Positions 1-6,935 of a DNA stretch of 16,894 bases are shown here, in pieces. Numbering within the stretch: the first letter of the stretch is position 1; every line of letters begins with the position of its first letter. Under the pieces are notes generated by a model. The model was not told the origin of the DNA and made no database searches. It saw only the letters and a list, made by a program, of their open reading frames with translations. The DNA lies in contig DNPC01000037.1 in the NCBI GenBank assembly GCA_003501565.1, positions 1-16,894 on the forward strand, read 5' to 3'. The position numbers were made by a program, and so were the translations under genes. The stretch comes from Planctomycetaceae bacterium (GTDB taxonomy: Bacteria; Planctomycetota; Planctomycetia; Pirellulales; Pirellulaceae).

Positions 1-2
1 CG

Positions 3-218
3 AGCGTTCGAATTGGTCGAGGACTTATAAATACAATGAAGAACTCGGTCGCCCAGGTTGGTGCGACCGAGTGCACGTCCTGCAAGGTTCAGATGGAGCA
101 GGGCACCTCCAAACCAACGCTACACCCGATCGCAATCCTCGCATACGCCTATGGGATCCTGCCAGAAGAGCTCGGTTCTTGGCTGGGTTCCCGCAGCGAA
201 CCCCGCGTACTCAGTTAA
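3..218 (+). CDS. 3' end of a GlpC-like Fe-S oxidoreductase (partial)
   Basis: The frame is open from the left edge to TAA at 216-218 and gives about 71 residues. The stretch ATECTSCKVQMEQGT, followed shortly by HPIAILAYAYGILPEE, matches my memory of the C-terminal end of the cysteine-rich CCG domain of heterodisulfide-reductase/GlpC-type Fe-S proteins. These are found in anaerobic glycerol-3-phosphate dehydrogenase subunit C and in FAD-linked oxidase/Fe-S fusions of the D-lactate or D-2-hydroxyacid dehydrogenase type. The CxxC pair in this stretch would belong to the last cysteine motif. The ATG at 36 is internal, because the family continues upstream, so the start lies outside the window. 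The substrate cannot be told from this fragment. The moa genes follow on the same strand after 73 bases. The stop codon lies inside a short degenerate repeat (204-269). Confidence 0.6.
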   Translation, partial: SVRIGRGLINTMKNSVAQVGATECTSCKVQMEQGTSKPTLHPIAILAYAYGILPEELGSWLGSRSEPRVLS

Positions 219-269
219 CCCGCGTGCCCCGTTAACGCGTCCCAAGTTAACTCGCATACTCATTTGAAC
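204..269. repeat. four degenerate ~16-bp tandem repeats
   Basis: Four head-to-tail copies fit the pattern CGCGTnCyCnGTTAAC. They lie at 204-219, 221-236, 236-251 (sharing one C with the copy before) and 253-269 (diverged, ending TTTGAAC). The palindrome GTTAAC occurs exactly at 214-219, 231-236 and 246-251. The first copy contains the TAA stop of the upstream gene and the last ends 22 bases before the moaD ATG. They could be regulatory sites or a small slipped-strand repeat. Confidence 0.7.
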
Positions 270-291
270 AGTCTCCCGGCGTTCTTTCTCG

Positions 292-573
292 ATGACTATT
301 GAAATACAATTATTCGCTGGCGCCGCCGAAGCGGTCGGAACAAATCGTGTACGATTGACCGATCAGGATTTTTCGGCTGTGACGGCTGTCGGTGGGGCCC
401 CCGACAGTCTCCCGCGGGTGGCCCAAGTTCGAGAAGCGCTATCCGCAAAATATCCCGAATTGGCTGAACTGGTTTCGCACAGCCGCTTCGCTGTCGGCAG
501 TGAATTCGCCAGCGATGAAACGGTCATCGCTGAGGCGGAACTGGCCCTAATTCCGCCGGTCAGCGGTGGATAG
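292..573 (+). CDS. moaD: MoaD, molybdopterin synthase small subunit
   Basis: This is a 93-residue ubiquitin-fold sulfur carrier. Its C-terminal Gly-Gly (residues 92-93, sequence IPPVSGG) is the site that is adenylated and turned into a thiocarboxylate to donate sulfur to precursor Z in molybdopterin synthase. The N-terminus (IEIQLFAGAAEAVG) and the segment VREALSAKYPEL fit the family. It is about ten residues longer than usual, with the extra residues around 26-42, between the second strand and the helix. The ATG at 292 has no clear Shine-Dalgarno sequence. It is the first gene of a same-strand run moaD-moaE-moaA, and moaE, its partner subunit, begins 53 bases downstream. The MoeB-type activating enzyme is not in the window. 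Confidence 0.93.
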   Translation: MTIEIQLFAGAAEAVGTNRVRLTDQDFSAVTAVGGAPDSLPRVAQVREALSAKYPELAELVSHSRFAVGSEFASDETVIAEAELALIPPVSGG

Positions 574-626
574 CAGGCAACTTTAATTTGCTTAGACTGC
601 TTTGCCCTTAAGAAGCGATAAATTCC

Positions 627-1139
627 GTGTCCATGATCGTATTGACCGAACAACCGATTGACCTCAACCAAGTCCTCGAGCATGTAACTGCTCCGGAGTG
701 CGGCGCTGAAGTTCTGTTCGTGGGTACAACTCGCCAGTTCACTCAACTAGATGGTCAGACCGTAGAAACTGATCATCTGAACTATGAAGCGTATGGCGAG
801 ATGGCAAAGCACCAACTCGAGCTGTTGGTCGTCCAGGCGTCGGAACGTTGGCCAGTAAAGCGGGTCGCGATCGTCCATCGCTTGGGGCGCGTCGAACCCG
901 AGGAAGCAAGCGTAGCCGTTGCAGTCAGCACTCCGCACCGAAGCGAAGCCTTCGAAGCGGCGAAGTGGCTGATCGACACGCTTAAACATGAAATTCCGAT
1001 TTGGAAACAGGAGCACTATGTCCAAAATGGTGCCCAGTGGATTCATCCGACCAGTGGCAGTTGCCGATGCAATTCGGAGTCCGCTTCACCGGCTCCCAAA
1101 CAACCCGTTGGCCCTCGCGCTGCTCAAAGCGGGCAGTAG
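627..1139 (+). CDS. moaE: MoaE, molybdopterin synthase catalytic subunit
   Basis: The protein has 170 residues from GTG at 627; ATG at 633 is an equally possible start two codons later. MoaE binds precursor Z and, with two MoaD thiocarboxylates, makes molybdopterin. Visible family signatures are GAEVLFVGTTR (Arg36), LNYEAYGEMA, the run ending HRLGRVE, STPHRSEAFEA (His104, Arg105), and the catalytic lysine region DTLKHEIPIWKQEH with Lys120 and Lys127. The conserved fold ends near residue 140. The last 30 residues are a Ser/Pro/Ala-rich tail with no recognised function. The stop codon lies two bases before the likely moaA ATG, so translation of the two is probably coupled. Confidence 0.95.
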   Translation: MSMIVLTEQPIDLNQVLEHVTAPECGAEVLFVGTTRQFTQLDGQTVETDHLNYEAYGEMAKHQLELLVVQASERWPVKRVAIVHRLGRVEPEEASVAVAVSTPHRSEAFEAAKWLIDTLKHEIPIWKQEHYVQNGAQWIHPTSGSCRCNSESASPAPKQPVGPRAAQSGQ

Positions 1140-1141
1140 AC

Positions 1142-2233
1142 ATGTCGCAACTCAATCCATCCATCGGTGGTAACCATGAACCGCCGCCCATCGCCCAATC
1201 ACAACCGAGTGCAGCAACCCAGACGGATACTGCACAATCGGGAAGCATGCTGACAGACAAATTTGGCCGTGTTCATAAGTCACTTCGCGTGAGTGTGACT
1301 GATGTTTGCAACATCCGTTGCCAGTACTGCATGCCTGCCGAAGATGTGCGCTTTCTCCCACGCTCTCGCTTGCTAAGCTACGAACAAATCGCGAGATTTG
1401 TTGAAGTAGTTTCACAGTGGGGAATCCGTAGGGTTCGCATAACGGGCGGTGAACCTCTTACCCGCCCAGGGCTGGAAGAATTAGTCAGGCGTCTCCGCCG
1501 CATCGATGCGATCGATGACATCGCACTGACTACCAACGGAATGCTCCTTGGCGATCAAATCGACGCGCTGGAGTCTGCAGGCCTGGACCGAGTGAATGTC
1601 AGCTTGGACACGCTCAGCGAAGCAACCTTCAAACGCCTCTCTCGACGCGATGGTATCGCGCAGGTGATCGATGGTATCGATCGCGCTGTAGACAGCAGCC
1701 TGCAGGTCAAGCTGAACGCGTTAGTGCTTCGCGATGTTAATAGCAACGACGTAATCGACCTCGTTCGGTTTGCCGCCGAGCGTGATATCCCGATGCGTTT
1801 TATTGAGTTTATGCCGCTCGATGCTGATGGCGCGTGGAATGATACTCGCATGGTTTCTGGTGCTGAGTTGAGAACTCAAATTGAAGCAGAGTTCGGCCCA
1901 CTAACGCCTGTAGAGCGGGCGACCAAATCGCAGCCTGCCCAGGAATACCGCCTACCCACCGGCACGCATGTGGGCTTTATTGATTCGGTGAGTACGCCAT
2001 TTTGCGGCAGCTGCGACCGCCTCCGGCTTACTGCAGAAGGCAAAATTCGCAATTGCTTGTTTGGTACCGAAGAATGGGATGTCTCTGACCTACTTAATGA
2101 TAAAGCAGGGGTGGACAATTCTCGAGTGAAGGCAGTGGTCCAGGCATGCTTGGCCGCGAAACACGCAGCACACGGCATTGCAGATCCCGATTTCAAACCG
2201 CCACAACGGGCCATGTACCAGATTGGCGGATAA
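1142..2233 (+). CDS. moaA: MoaA, GTP 3',8-cyclase (radical SAM)
   Basis: MoaA converts GTP to 3',8-cyclo-GTP, the first step of molybdenum cofactor synthesis. With the start at 1142 the protein has 363 residues. The radical SAM cluster motif is CNIRCQYC (Cys56, 60, 63), with the SAM-binding TGGEP at 101-105. The C-terminal cluster that binds GTP is Cys288, Cys291 and Cys305 (CxxC then 13 residues then C). The protein ends in Gly-Gly, as MoaA does, and that tail is needed for activity in characterised members. ATG 1142 sits two bases after the moaE stop. ATG 1247 (MLTDKFGR) would give 328 residues, the usual length. The extra 35 residues are Gln/Pro/Ser-rich and carry no domain, so the start is uncertain although the function is not. 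moaC, needed next in the pathway, is absent here. Confidence 0.95.
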   Translation: MSQLNPSIGGNHEPPPIAQSQPSAATQTDTAQSGSMLTDKFGRVHKSLRVSVTDVCNIRCQYCMPAEDVRFLPRSRLLSYEQIARFVEVVSQWGIRRVRITGGEPLTRPGLEELVRRLRRIDAIDDIALTTNGMLLGDQIDALESAGLDRVNVSLDTLSEATFKRLSRRDGIAQVIDGIDRAVDSSLQVKLNALVLRDVNSNDVIDLVRFAAERDIPMRFIEFMPLDADGAWNDTRMVSGAELRTQIEAEFGPLTPVERATKSQPAQEYRLPTGTHVGFIDSVSTPFCGSCDRLRLTAEGKIRNCLFGTEEWDVSDLLNDKAGVDNSRVKAVVQACLAAKHAAHGIADPDFKPPQRAMYQIGG

Positions 2234-2236
2234 CTC

Positions 2237-3442
2237 ATGAGTGGTGCGCGGATCTACCTCGACAATGCAGCAACCAGCTGGCCCAAATGTAAGCCCGCAG
2301 TCGAAGCGGCCGTGGACTTTATCAACAATTGCGGCGCGACTTCGGGACGTGGGACTTACACCAGCGGGCAACTTGCAGACCGTTGGCTCAGCCGCGCTCG
2401 CCTCGCACTCTCGCAGCTCATTGGTGCCGATAACGCTAATTGCATTGCGATGTGCAGCAGCGGCACCCATGCCCTCAATGCCGCGCTGCGTGGAGTCCTC
2501 AAGGCGGGCGATCACGTGATTGCTACCAGGGCTGAACACAACAGTGTCTTGCGTCCACTCGAATGGCTAAAACACCATGGAGACATCACAGTTGACTACG
2601 CCGAGGTCGACGGTTGCGGGCGGCCCCAAATTGCTTCCGCCGCGGGTCTGGCTAGCGACGCAACCCGATTGATCTGTGTCGGTCATGCATCCAACGTCAC
2701 TGGAGCAGTCACCGATCTACAGCCCTGGCAAGAACTCGCTTCACAATGTTCAGCCAAGCTGCTGGTTGATGCTTCGCAGACCCTCGGCTATCAAAGCATC
2801 AATGTCAAAGACTCTTCCATCGACTTACTTTGCGCAGCGGGCCACAAAGGGCTAGGTGGACTCCAGGGAACGGGGTTCCTGTACGCTACCGAAGAAATAC
2901 GAATAGATTTCACGCCACTGATGCTTGGTGGTACTGGACTGCGCAGTGAATCGATAGCCCCGGTGCAACCTTGGCCAAACGTTGTTGAGGCGGGCAACCT
3001 AAACCTACCTGGCATCGTCTCCATGGCTGTCGCGGCCGAAACACTGCTGCGCGATCAGACTCGCATAGGCTGCTGGCGCGACGCTTTCACTCAGCTTGTT
3101 AGCAATACGCAAAACACGCCAGGCTTGAATCTTGTCGGGTGGGCTGACGAAATCGCGTCCGACCATCTACTACCCGAGAGCCTTGATCAACGAATTCCCG
3201 TTGCAAGTTATCACGTGGTACATTCTTCCCCCCACGACCTTGCTGCGATCCTAAACGATTTTCACGGAATCGAGGTACGAGCCGGCTTGCACTGCGCGGG
3301 ATTGATTCACCCCAGCATCGGTGGAGGAACGAGCGGAACGGACTCTGGCACGCTGCGAGTCAGTCCTGGACATCACACAACGAGTGACGAAATAGATCGC
3401 TTCACGCTCGCGATAAACGAGATCACAACTGCGATCGCTTGA
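2237..3442 (+). CDS. PLP-dependent cysteine desulfurase (class V aminotransferase)
   Basis: The protein has 401 residues. It is a fold-type I class V aminotransferase of the SufS/CsdA group, probably the am_tr_V_EGC-2 branch. It begins with IYLDNAATSWPK. PLP contacts visible are His101 (in AEHNS), Asp178/Gln181 (VDASQTLG) and the Schiff-base lysine Lys204 in AGHKGLGG. The likely catalytic cysteine is Cys353 in RAGLHCAGLIH, and the C-terminal segment TLRVSPG fits the family. The expected reaction is L-cysteine to L-alanine with a persulfide on the enzyme. The ATG lies three bases after the moaA stop, the tightest junction in the cluster along with moaE-moaA. I infer that it feeds sulfur to MoaD, though a general Fe-S role is possible. 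No SufE- or SufU-like acceptor is nearby. Confidence 0.9.
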   Translation: MSGARIYLDNAATSWPKCKPAVEAAVDFINNCGATSGRGTYTSGQLADRWLSRARLALSQLIGADNANCIAMCSSGTHALNAALRGVLKAGDHVIATRAEHNSVLRPLEWLKHHGDITVDYAEVDGCGRPQIASAAGLASDATRLICVGHASNVTGAVTDLQPWQELASQCSAKLLVDASQTLGYQSINVKDSSIDLLCAAGHKGLGGLQGTGFLYATEEIRIDFTPLMLGGTGLRSESIAPVQPWPNVVEAGNLNLPGIVSMAVAAETLLRDQTRIGCWRDAFTQLVSNTQNTPGLNLVGWADEIASDHLLPESLDQRIPVASYHVVHSSPHDLAAILNDFHGIEVRAGLHCAGLIHPSIGGGTSGTDSGTLRVSPGHHTTSDEIDRFTLAINEITTAIA

Positions 3443-3497
3443 TCAGACAACAGGCCCTAGTCCACACCGTCCTACGCTGAAAATCGGAGACAGCATA

Positions 3498-3932
3498 TTG
3501 GCAGCGGAACAGCCAAAGAAAAAAACCAAGTGGTATGCCGACGGCCTACGGTTTGAATGTACTCAATGCGGTGCATGCTGCTCGGGCGAAGAAGGGTACG
3601 TTTGGGTCGACAAGAACGAAGTGCTGGCGATGGCCAAGAAAATGCAGCTCAGTGAATCTGAGTTTCGCAAGAAGTTTGTTCGGCGCGTCGGCTCACGTCA
3701 CAGTCTAGTCGAGTACCCCGACGGCGATTGTATTCTGCTCGACCCCAAGACTCGCCATTGCTTAGCCTACGAAGCGAGGCCGACACAGTGCCGCACCTGG
3801 CCATTTTGGAAATCGAACCTAACTAGCGAACGCACCTGGGAGGAAACCTGCCAGGCCTGCCCGGGCGCGGGTACCGGCAAGCTTTACACGCTTGAAGAAA
3901 TCGAACACCAGCGCAAACTGAAACGTGTGTAA
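3498..3932 (+). CDS. YkgJ-family cysteine cluster protein
   Basis: The protein has 144 residues and nine cysteines. It opens with the family hallmark ECTQCGACC (Cys21, 24, 27, 28), followed by GDCILLD (Cys78), HCLAYEARPTQCRTWPF (Cys88, Cys98) and ETCQACPG (Cys118, Cys121). The family (UPF0153/YkgJ) is thought to bind a Zn or Fe-S cluster, and its biochemical role is not established. A lysine-rich N-terminus precedes the cluster. The start is TTG at 3498, with GGAGA at 3486-3490 seven bases upstream. No ATG or GTG in frame would keep the first cysteine motif, and the first internal Met is residue 46. It follows the desulfurase by 55 bases on the same strand, so it may belong to the moa operon. 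A metal- or sulfur-related role is only a guess from position. Confidence 0.88.
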   Translation: MAAEQPKKKTKWYADGLRFECTQCGACCSGEEGYVWVDKNEVLAMAKKMQLSESEFRKKFVRRVGSRHSLVEYPDGDCILLDPKTRHCLAYEARPTQCRTWPFWKSNLTSERTWEETCQACPGAGTGKLYTLEEIEHQRKLKRV

Positions 3933-4026
3933 TCCGGCAGGGCGACCGGTTACATCAACGCTGCCATTAGCAAACTGCGTATGCATTGCCATTCTTTTGA
4001 TGAAGAGCGACAGCTGGCGGCGAACG

Positions 4027-4224
4027 CTAGTGGCAGGCTAGCTCGGCTTCTCTGATAGATTCTTCGTCTTCGTGGCGAGCTTGAGCTAACAAGTCGGCGA
4101 TAGCTTCCAACTGATCTTCGATGCGTTCACTCGTGCAATCGACGCCGCTGCGCCGCAATGGAATTTCCTTCAGCTCAGACCGCAAACTGCTAAGCACAAA
4201 TGACTCGACGGTTGAATTGCCCAT
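4027..4224 (-). CDS. small acidic hypothetical protein
   Basis: A 65-residue reading frame starts at ATG 4224-4222. It is preceded on the - strand by a purine-rich AGAGAGG five bases from the start, one of the best Shine-Dalgarno-like sites in the window. The product is rich in Glu and Asp (for example SERIEDQLEAIADLL and ARHEDEESIREAE) and likely helical. It has no signal peptide or membrane segment and two cysteines. I recognise no family. Codon use looks like that of neighbouring genes, with few rare codons. A longer start at 4293 is possible but adds a basic stretch and bypasses the good ribosome site. It lies alone, pointing back toward the ykgJ-type gene. It could still be a chance frame. 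Confidence 0.45.
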   Translation of the reverse strand: MGNSTVESFVLSSLRSELKEIPLRRSGVDCTSERIEDQLEAIADLLAQARHEDEESIREAELACH

Positions 4225-4707
4225 GATGCCCTCTCTCATGCTGTTGAATCGAACTAGCGTTTGCTTCGCTCGCCCCGATCGGCTGCCCCGCAACGCTGGT
4301 TGGAACCTAGTCCGGTTCTGGTCGCTGTGATGGCAAAACTAGCAGCTGGAATCGCCAAATCTCCATCTTTGAGCACTCTCAGCGCGCTGTTCATGACGAT
4401 TCGGCGGACCAGCAGGCTTCCGGCAACACAAACTCCGTTTGGTGGGCCGAGTTCTCGACTTTCCGCGTGCTTATCGCAGAAAACTCTCTTCCACCCCCTC
4501 GATGGAACCAGTTTCGAGTGTGCACCCCAAAAACCTGAGCAATTGAAGCTCGGATTTGGGTCTCCAGGGCGGCTTCGGCTTGACTTTGGCCTAAGTTTTG
4601 TGGTCAAACCTTAGGAAATCGAACTGTCTTAACACTTCCTTAACGACGATCGGGTTGACGCTTGTTGAAAGTAACTTTGTAGAGCCTTTCCTCCTTGCGC
4701 GAGAATT
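4225..4707. other. non-coding or unrecognised stretch
   Basis: About 480 bases hold no gene that I can support. Frames of about 117 codons exist on both strands (4254-4607 and 4261-4614), but they lack family features and look like chance openings. The left end should carry the promoter of the small - strand gene and the right end that of the C39-like gene. The only structured signals seen are the direct hexamers at 4628-4644 and a TTGACG at 4655-4660. Confidence 0.5.
4628..4660 (+). promoter_or_regulatory. possible OmpR/PhoB-type direct repeat next to a -35-like hexamer
   Basis: CTTAAC occurs at 4628-4633 and again at 4639-4644, an 11-base period. Read as TTAACA-N5-TTAACG (4629-4645), this resembles the direct-repeat sites bound by OmpR-family regulators such as Bacillus PhoP. 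Ten bases downstream is TTGACG (4655-4660). Seventeen bases further is only a poor -10 match, TGTAGA (4678-4683). The site lies 50-80 bases before the C39-like gene. This rests on pattern match alone, and no such regulator is encoded in the window. Confidence 0.3.
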
Positions 4708-4710
4708 GTG

Positions 4711-5640
4711 ATGGACTTGGTCCTCGCTGCCAGCGTGCTAGTTGTCATCGGTGGCTCGCTTTTCCGGATCGGTGAGATCGCCGGAAAGCGGTTCGGGGCT
4801 AAGCGTCCCGGCACAATTCAGGCTCTGGCTGCGGTTGGAATCCTTGTCCCGGTCTACGTTGCATGGAATCACGGTTCAGATTTTCGCTGGGCAACGCTGC
4901 TACCCCACGGTGGCGTGCTGCTGCTGTCGAACAGTTTTGCCGTGTTGATGATTGGCTCAGGTGGGCTGCTGCTGGGTGCCAATCGCTCCAGCCGCCACTT
5001 TGGGGTTCAACAGCAGCCCAACGACGGCTTGCAGGACAGTCTTCGCAGCCAAGTCCTGAGCTGGACTTTGTGCTTGGCGGCTAGTTGCTTCCTCGCATTC
5101 GTCGTATTGCGACCGGCGCTGTATCCAATTGACGTTGCCAAACGTTCCAACTGGCAGGATGGAATCTGCATCCAGTCACACGATGCATCTTGTGCGGCCG
5201 CCGCCACAGCCACTTTGCTTTCGCACTACCGAATCACTGTAGATGAAGCTCAGATGGCACGGTTCTGCTTCACAAGTGACAACGGGACTTTGGCTCTTGG
5301 CACTTTTCGTGGCTTGTATGCCGCGTCGCGCGGTCATCCAGTGAAGCCACGCGCGTTTCTCTCGCGCCAAGCATCTGTTGAAACTCTCTCCGCTCGCCTT
5401 CCTTGGTTGGCACACGTCCAGCTGGACCAGCGGGAGAGCCGACCCCCTGAACCGATCAGCCTATACGGGGCCCTATCCGAATTCGGCCCCGACGAAGGGC
5501 ACTGCGTAGTCGTTCTTGAGAACCTGCCAGACGACCGCTGGCTGGTCGCAGATCCGGCCGTTGGCAAAGTCATCTGGCCTGACAGCTACCTTCGTAGCGT
5601 ATGGAATGGCGAAGGGGTCTACTTGGAAAAGCAGAACTAG
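4711..5640 (+). CDS. membrane-anchored C39-like cysteine peptidase homologue
   Basis: The protein has 309 residues from ATG 4711; GTG 4708 would add one Met, and residue numbers here count that Met. Residues 1-137 contain about four hydrophobic segments (roughly 2-18, 37-53, 68-90 and 117-135). The soluble remainder resembles peptidase C39: Gln156 (oxyanion), the candidate nucleophile Cys162 in HDASCAAAATATLL, His265 in DEGHCVVVL and Asp282 in WLVADPAVGKV. C39 domains cleave double-glycine leaders of bacteriocins and related peptides, usually within an ABC transporter. Here no ABC domain is present and no Gly-Gly precursor was seen nearby. The domain would sit after the last helix, so its side of the membrane depends on topology. 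The substrate is unknown. Its 3' end is convergent with the DUF3859 gene. Confidence 0.6.
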   Translation: MDLVLAASVLVVIGGSLFRIGEIAGKRFGAKRPGTIQALAAVGILVPVYVAWNHGSDFRWATLLPHGGVLLLSNSFAVLMIGSGGLLLGANRSSRHFGVQQQPNDGLQDSLRSQVLSWTLCLAASCFLAFVVLRPALYPIDVAKRSNWQDGICIQSHDASCAAAATATLLSHYRITVDEAQMARFCFTSDNGTLALGTFRGLYAASRGHPVKPRAFLSRQASVETLSARLPWLAHVQLDQRESRPPEPISLYGALSEFGPDEGHCVVVLENLPDDRWLVADPAVGKVIWPDSYLRSVWNGEGVYLEKQN

Positions 5641-5646
5641 TGAACG

Positions 5647-5668
5647 GGCGAAGGAACGCTTTCTTCCC
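5647..5668. terminator. weak bulged hairpin between convergent genes
   Basis: GG-c-GAAG (5647-5653) can pair with CTTCCC (5663-5668), with one bulged C and a nine-base loop. It lies in the 34-base gap between the convergent C39-like and DUF3859 genes. There is no T-run, so a terminator role is only suggested by position. Confidence 0.2.
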
Positions 5669-5674
5669 GGCCGC

Positions 5675-6070
5675 CTACTCGGGCGCAACAATCTGCAACG
5701 TCTCGTCGACTAACTGGCGTCCTGCAATCTCGATCGTCAGTTGCCAAGGCCCGAGCTTGTCTTCGATGGGTAGCCAAATCGTGTCGCCCAAGAAGAAATC
5801 CCAGTCGTTCGTCTTGGCGTAAACCTGGCCGTCAAACGGCGCACGCACCTTACCAGCCTCATCTTTGATGCCGGGATGGTGAATGCAGAAGTTTATAAGC
5901 TCGTTCTTGGCTTTCTTGATATTTACGACAATGCCAAATTCGATATCGACCACTGCAGGAATCTGCCGCGTGAATTCGACGACGCGAGGCAACTCCTTCG
6001 ATTCAGATTCCCACTGGGTATAGATCCCAAAACTCTTCACTTCGACTTGTGGTTTTGATCGAGCCAACAC
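5675..6070 (-). CDS. DUF3859-family protein
   Basis: The protein has 131 residues and no recognised enzyme motif. The pattern VEVKSFGIY, IPAVVDIEFGIVVNI, CIHHPGIKDE, NDWDFFLGDTIW and EDKLGPWQLTIEI matches my memory of DUF3859, a beta-rich domain of unknown function. No signal peptide or membrane segment is seen. I place the start at GTG 6070-6068, just after an AAAAGGAAAC ribosome-site-like sequence. TTG in the next codon is also possible. The frame stays open upstream to 6292, but that part overlaps the M48 gene and has no family character. The gap to the M48 stop is 28 bases on the same strand, so the two are probably co-transcribed. It could be a partner or chaperone of the protease, but that is only a guess from position. 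Confidence 0.7.
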   Translation of the reverse strand: MLARSKPQVEVKSFGIYTQWESESKELPRVVEFTRQIPAVVDIEFGIVVNIKKAKNELINFCIHHPGIKDEAGKVRAPFDGQVYAKTNDWDFFLGDTIWLPIEDKLGPWQLTIEIAGRQLVDETLQIVAPE

Positions 6071-6098
6071 GTTTCCTTTTGACAAAGCTCTAGGCACT

Positions 6099-6929
6099 TC
6101 AAGCAATGATTTGCCCGCCTCCGAATTGTTGTGCTGCGGTGCGATATTCACCAAGTGCTTCGGGGAGCAGCTTCTCAAGTTCAGACGCTCGCCGAGCATC
6201 GGCGGGGTGCGTGGACAGAAACTCCGGCGGCTTGGGAGAATCTGCTGCTGCCGCAAAGCGAGTCCAAAACTTGGGAGCTTCGCTAGGATCATACCCTGCC
6301 TTGGCCATTAGCATCACGCCAATATGATCCGCTTCGGATTCATGCTTGCGGCTGTAGGGGAGTACTACACCGTAGGTCGTGGCCATACCATAGGCTTGCA
6401 TCCATAAATCGCGCGAGACTTCTTCTCGATTGCGCAGCACATATGCAGCAGCTTGTTTTGCACCGTTGACCGCCGCTTGCTGACTCATCCTCTCACCGCC
6501 GTGTCGCGCCAGTACATGAGCTACTTCGTGCCCCATAACGACAGCCAAGCCCGCCTCATTTTGGCAGACGGGGATGATGCCCTCGTAAACGATGATTTTG
6601 CCGCCGGGCAGACAGTAGGCATTTTGTTCGGGGCTTGCAACGACGTGAGTTTCCCAGTCGAGGTCAGTTCGCCCACTTGCGACGGCAATTTGTTGTCCAA
6701 TCCGCGCCACCACTTCCTGATATTGGGACGTCTCTCCCTTGGGCTGCTCGGCCATCACATCGGCGAAGGCTTGTTGCCCCATCGCAACTTCTTGTGTTTC
6801 TGGAATTAGCATCAGCTGACGTCGCCCAGTCATCGGCGCGCTCTTGCACCCACAAAAGCAGCCGCATCCGGTTGCCAACGAAGCAGCGATCCACTCACGA
6901 CGACGTATCTCAGTTTTCATCTCGATCAT
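6099..6929 (-). CDS. M48-family zinc metalloprotease, predicted exported
   Basis: The protein has 276 residues. The zinc site is HEVAH at 134-138, with the third ligand probably Glu197 in HESEADHIG. The STHPADARRASEL segment (239-251) and TGRRQLMLIP (34-43) are typical of periplasmic M48 lipoproteins such as the LoiP/BepA group. The N-terminus (RRREWIAASLATGCGC) combines a twin-arginine-like run, a short hydrophobic stretch and several cysteines that could be lipidated from about residue 22. The expected role is degradation or quality control of envelope proteins. The start at 6929 (MIEMK) or at Met4 (6920) cannot be separated. It heads a likely two-gene unit with DUF3859 and diverges from the signalling genes across a repeat-rich spacer. 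Confidence 0.9.
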   Translation of the reverse strand: MIEMKTEIRRREWIAASLATGCGCFCGCKSAPMTGRRQLMLIPETQEVAMGQQAFADVMAEQPKGETSQYQEVVARIGQQIAVASGRTDLDWETHVVASPEQNAYCLPGGKIIVYEGIIPVCQNEAGLAVVMGHEVAHVLARHGGERMSQQAAVNGAKQAAAYVLRNREEVSRDLWMQAYGMATTYGVVLPYSRKHESEADHIGVMLMAKAGYDPSEAPKFWTRFAAAADSPKPPEFLSTHPADARRASELEKLLPEALGEYRTAAQQFGGGQIIA

Positions 6930-6935
6930 CTATCT

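Noticed and set aside
363..746. - strand frame of 127 codons opposite moaD and moaE
   Set aside because: It is a shadow of two well-supported genes and has no family features.
4027..4224. Leader peptide substrate for the C39-like peptidase
   Set aside because: The small protein has no Gly-Gly or Gly-Ala processing site after an acidic leader, and it lies on the other strand.
4254..4614. Opposing frames of about 117 codons on both strands
   Set aside because: Neither shows a recognisable domain, a plausible ribosome site or gene-like composition; they look like chance openings.
6071..6292. Upstream extension of the DUF3859 frame to ATG 6292
   Set aside because: It overlaps the end of the M48 gene by nearly 200 bases and has no family features; GTG 6070 follows a purine-rich ribosome-site-like sequence.
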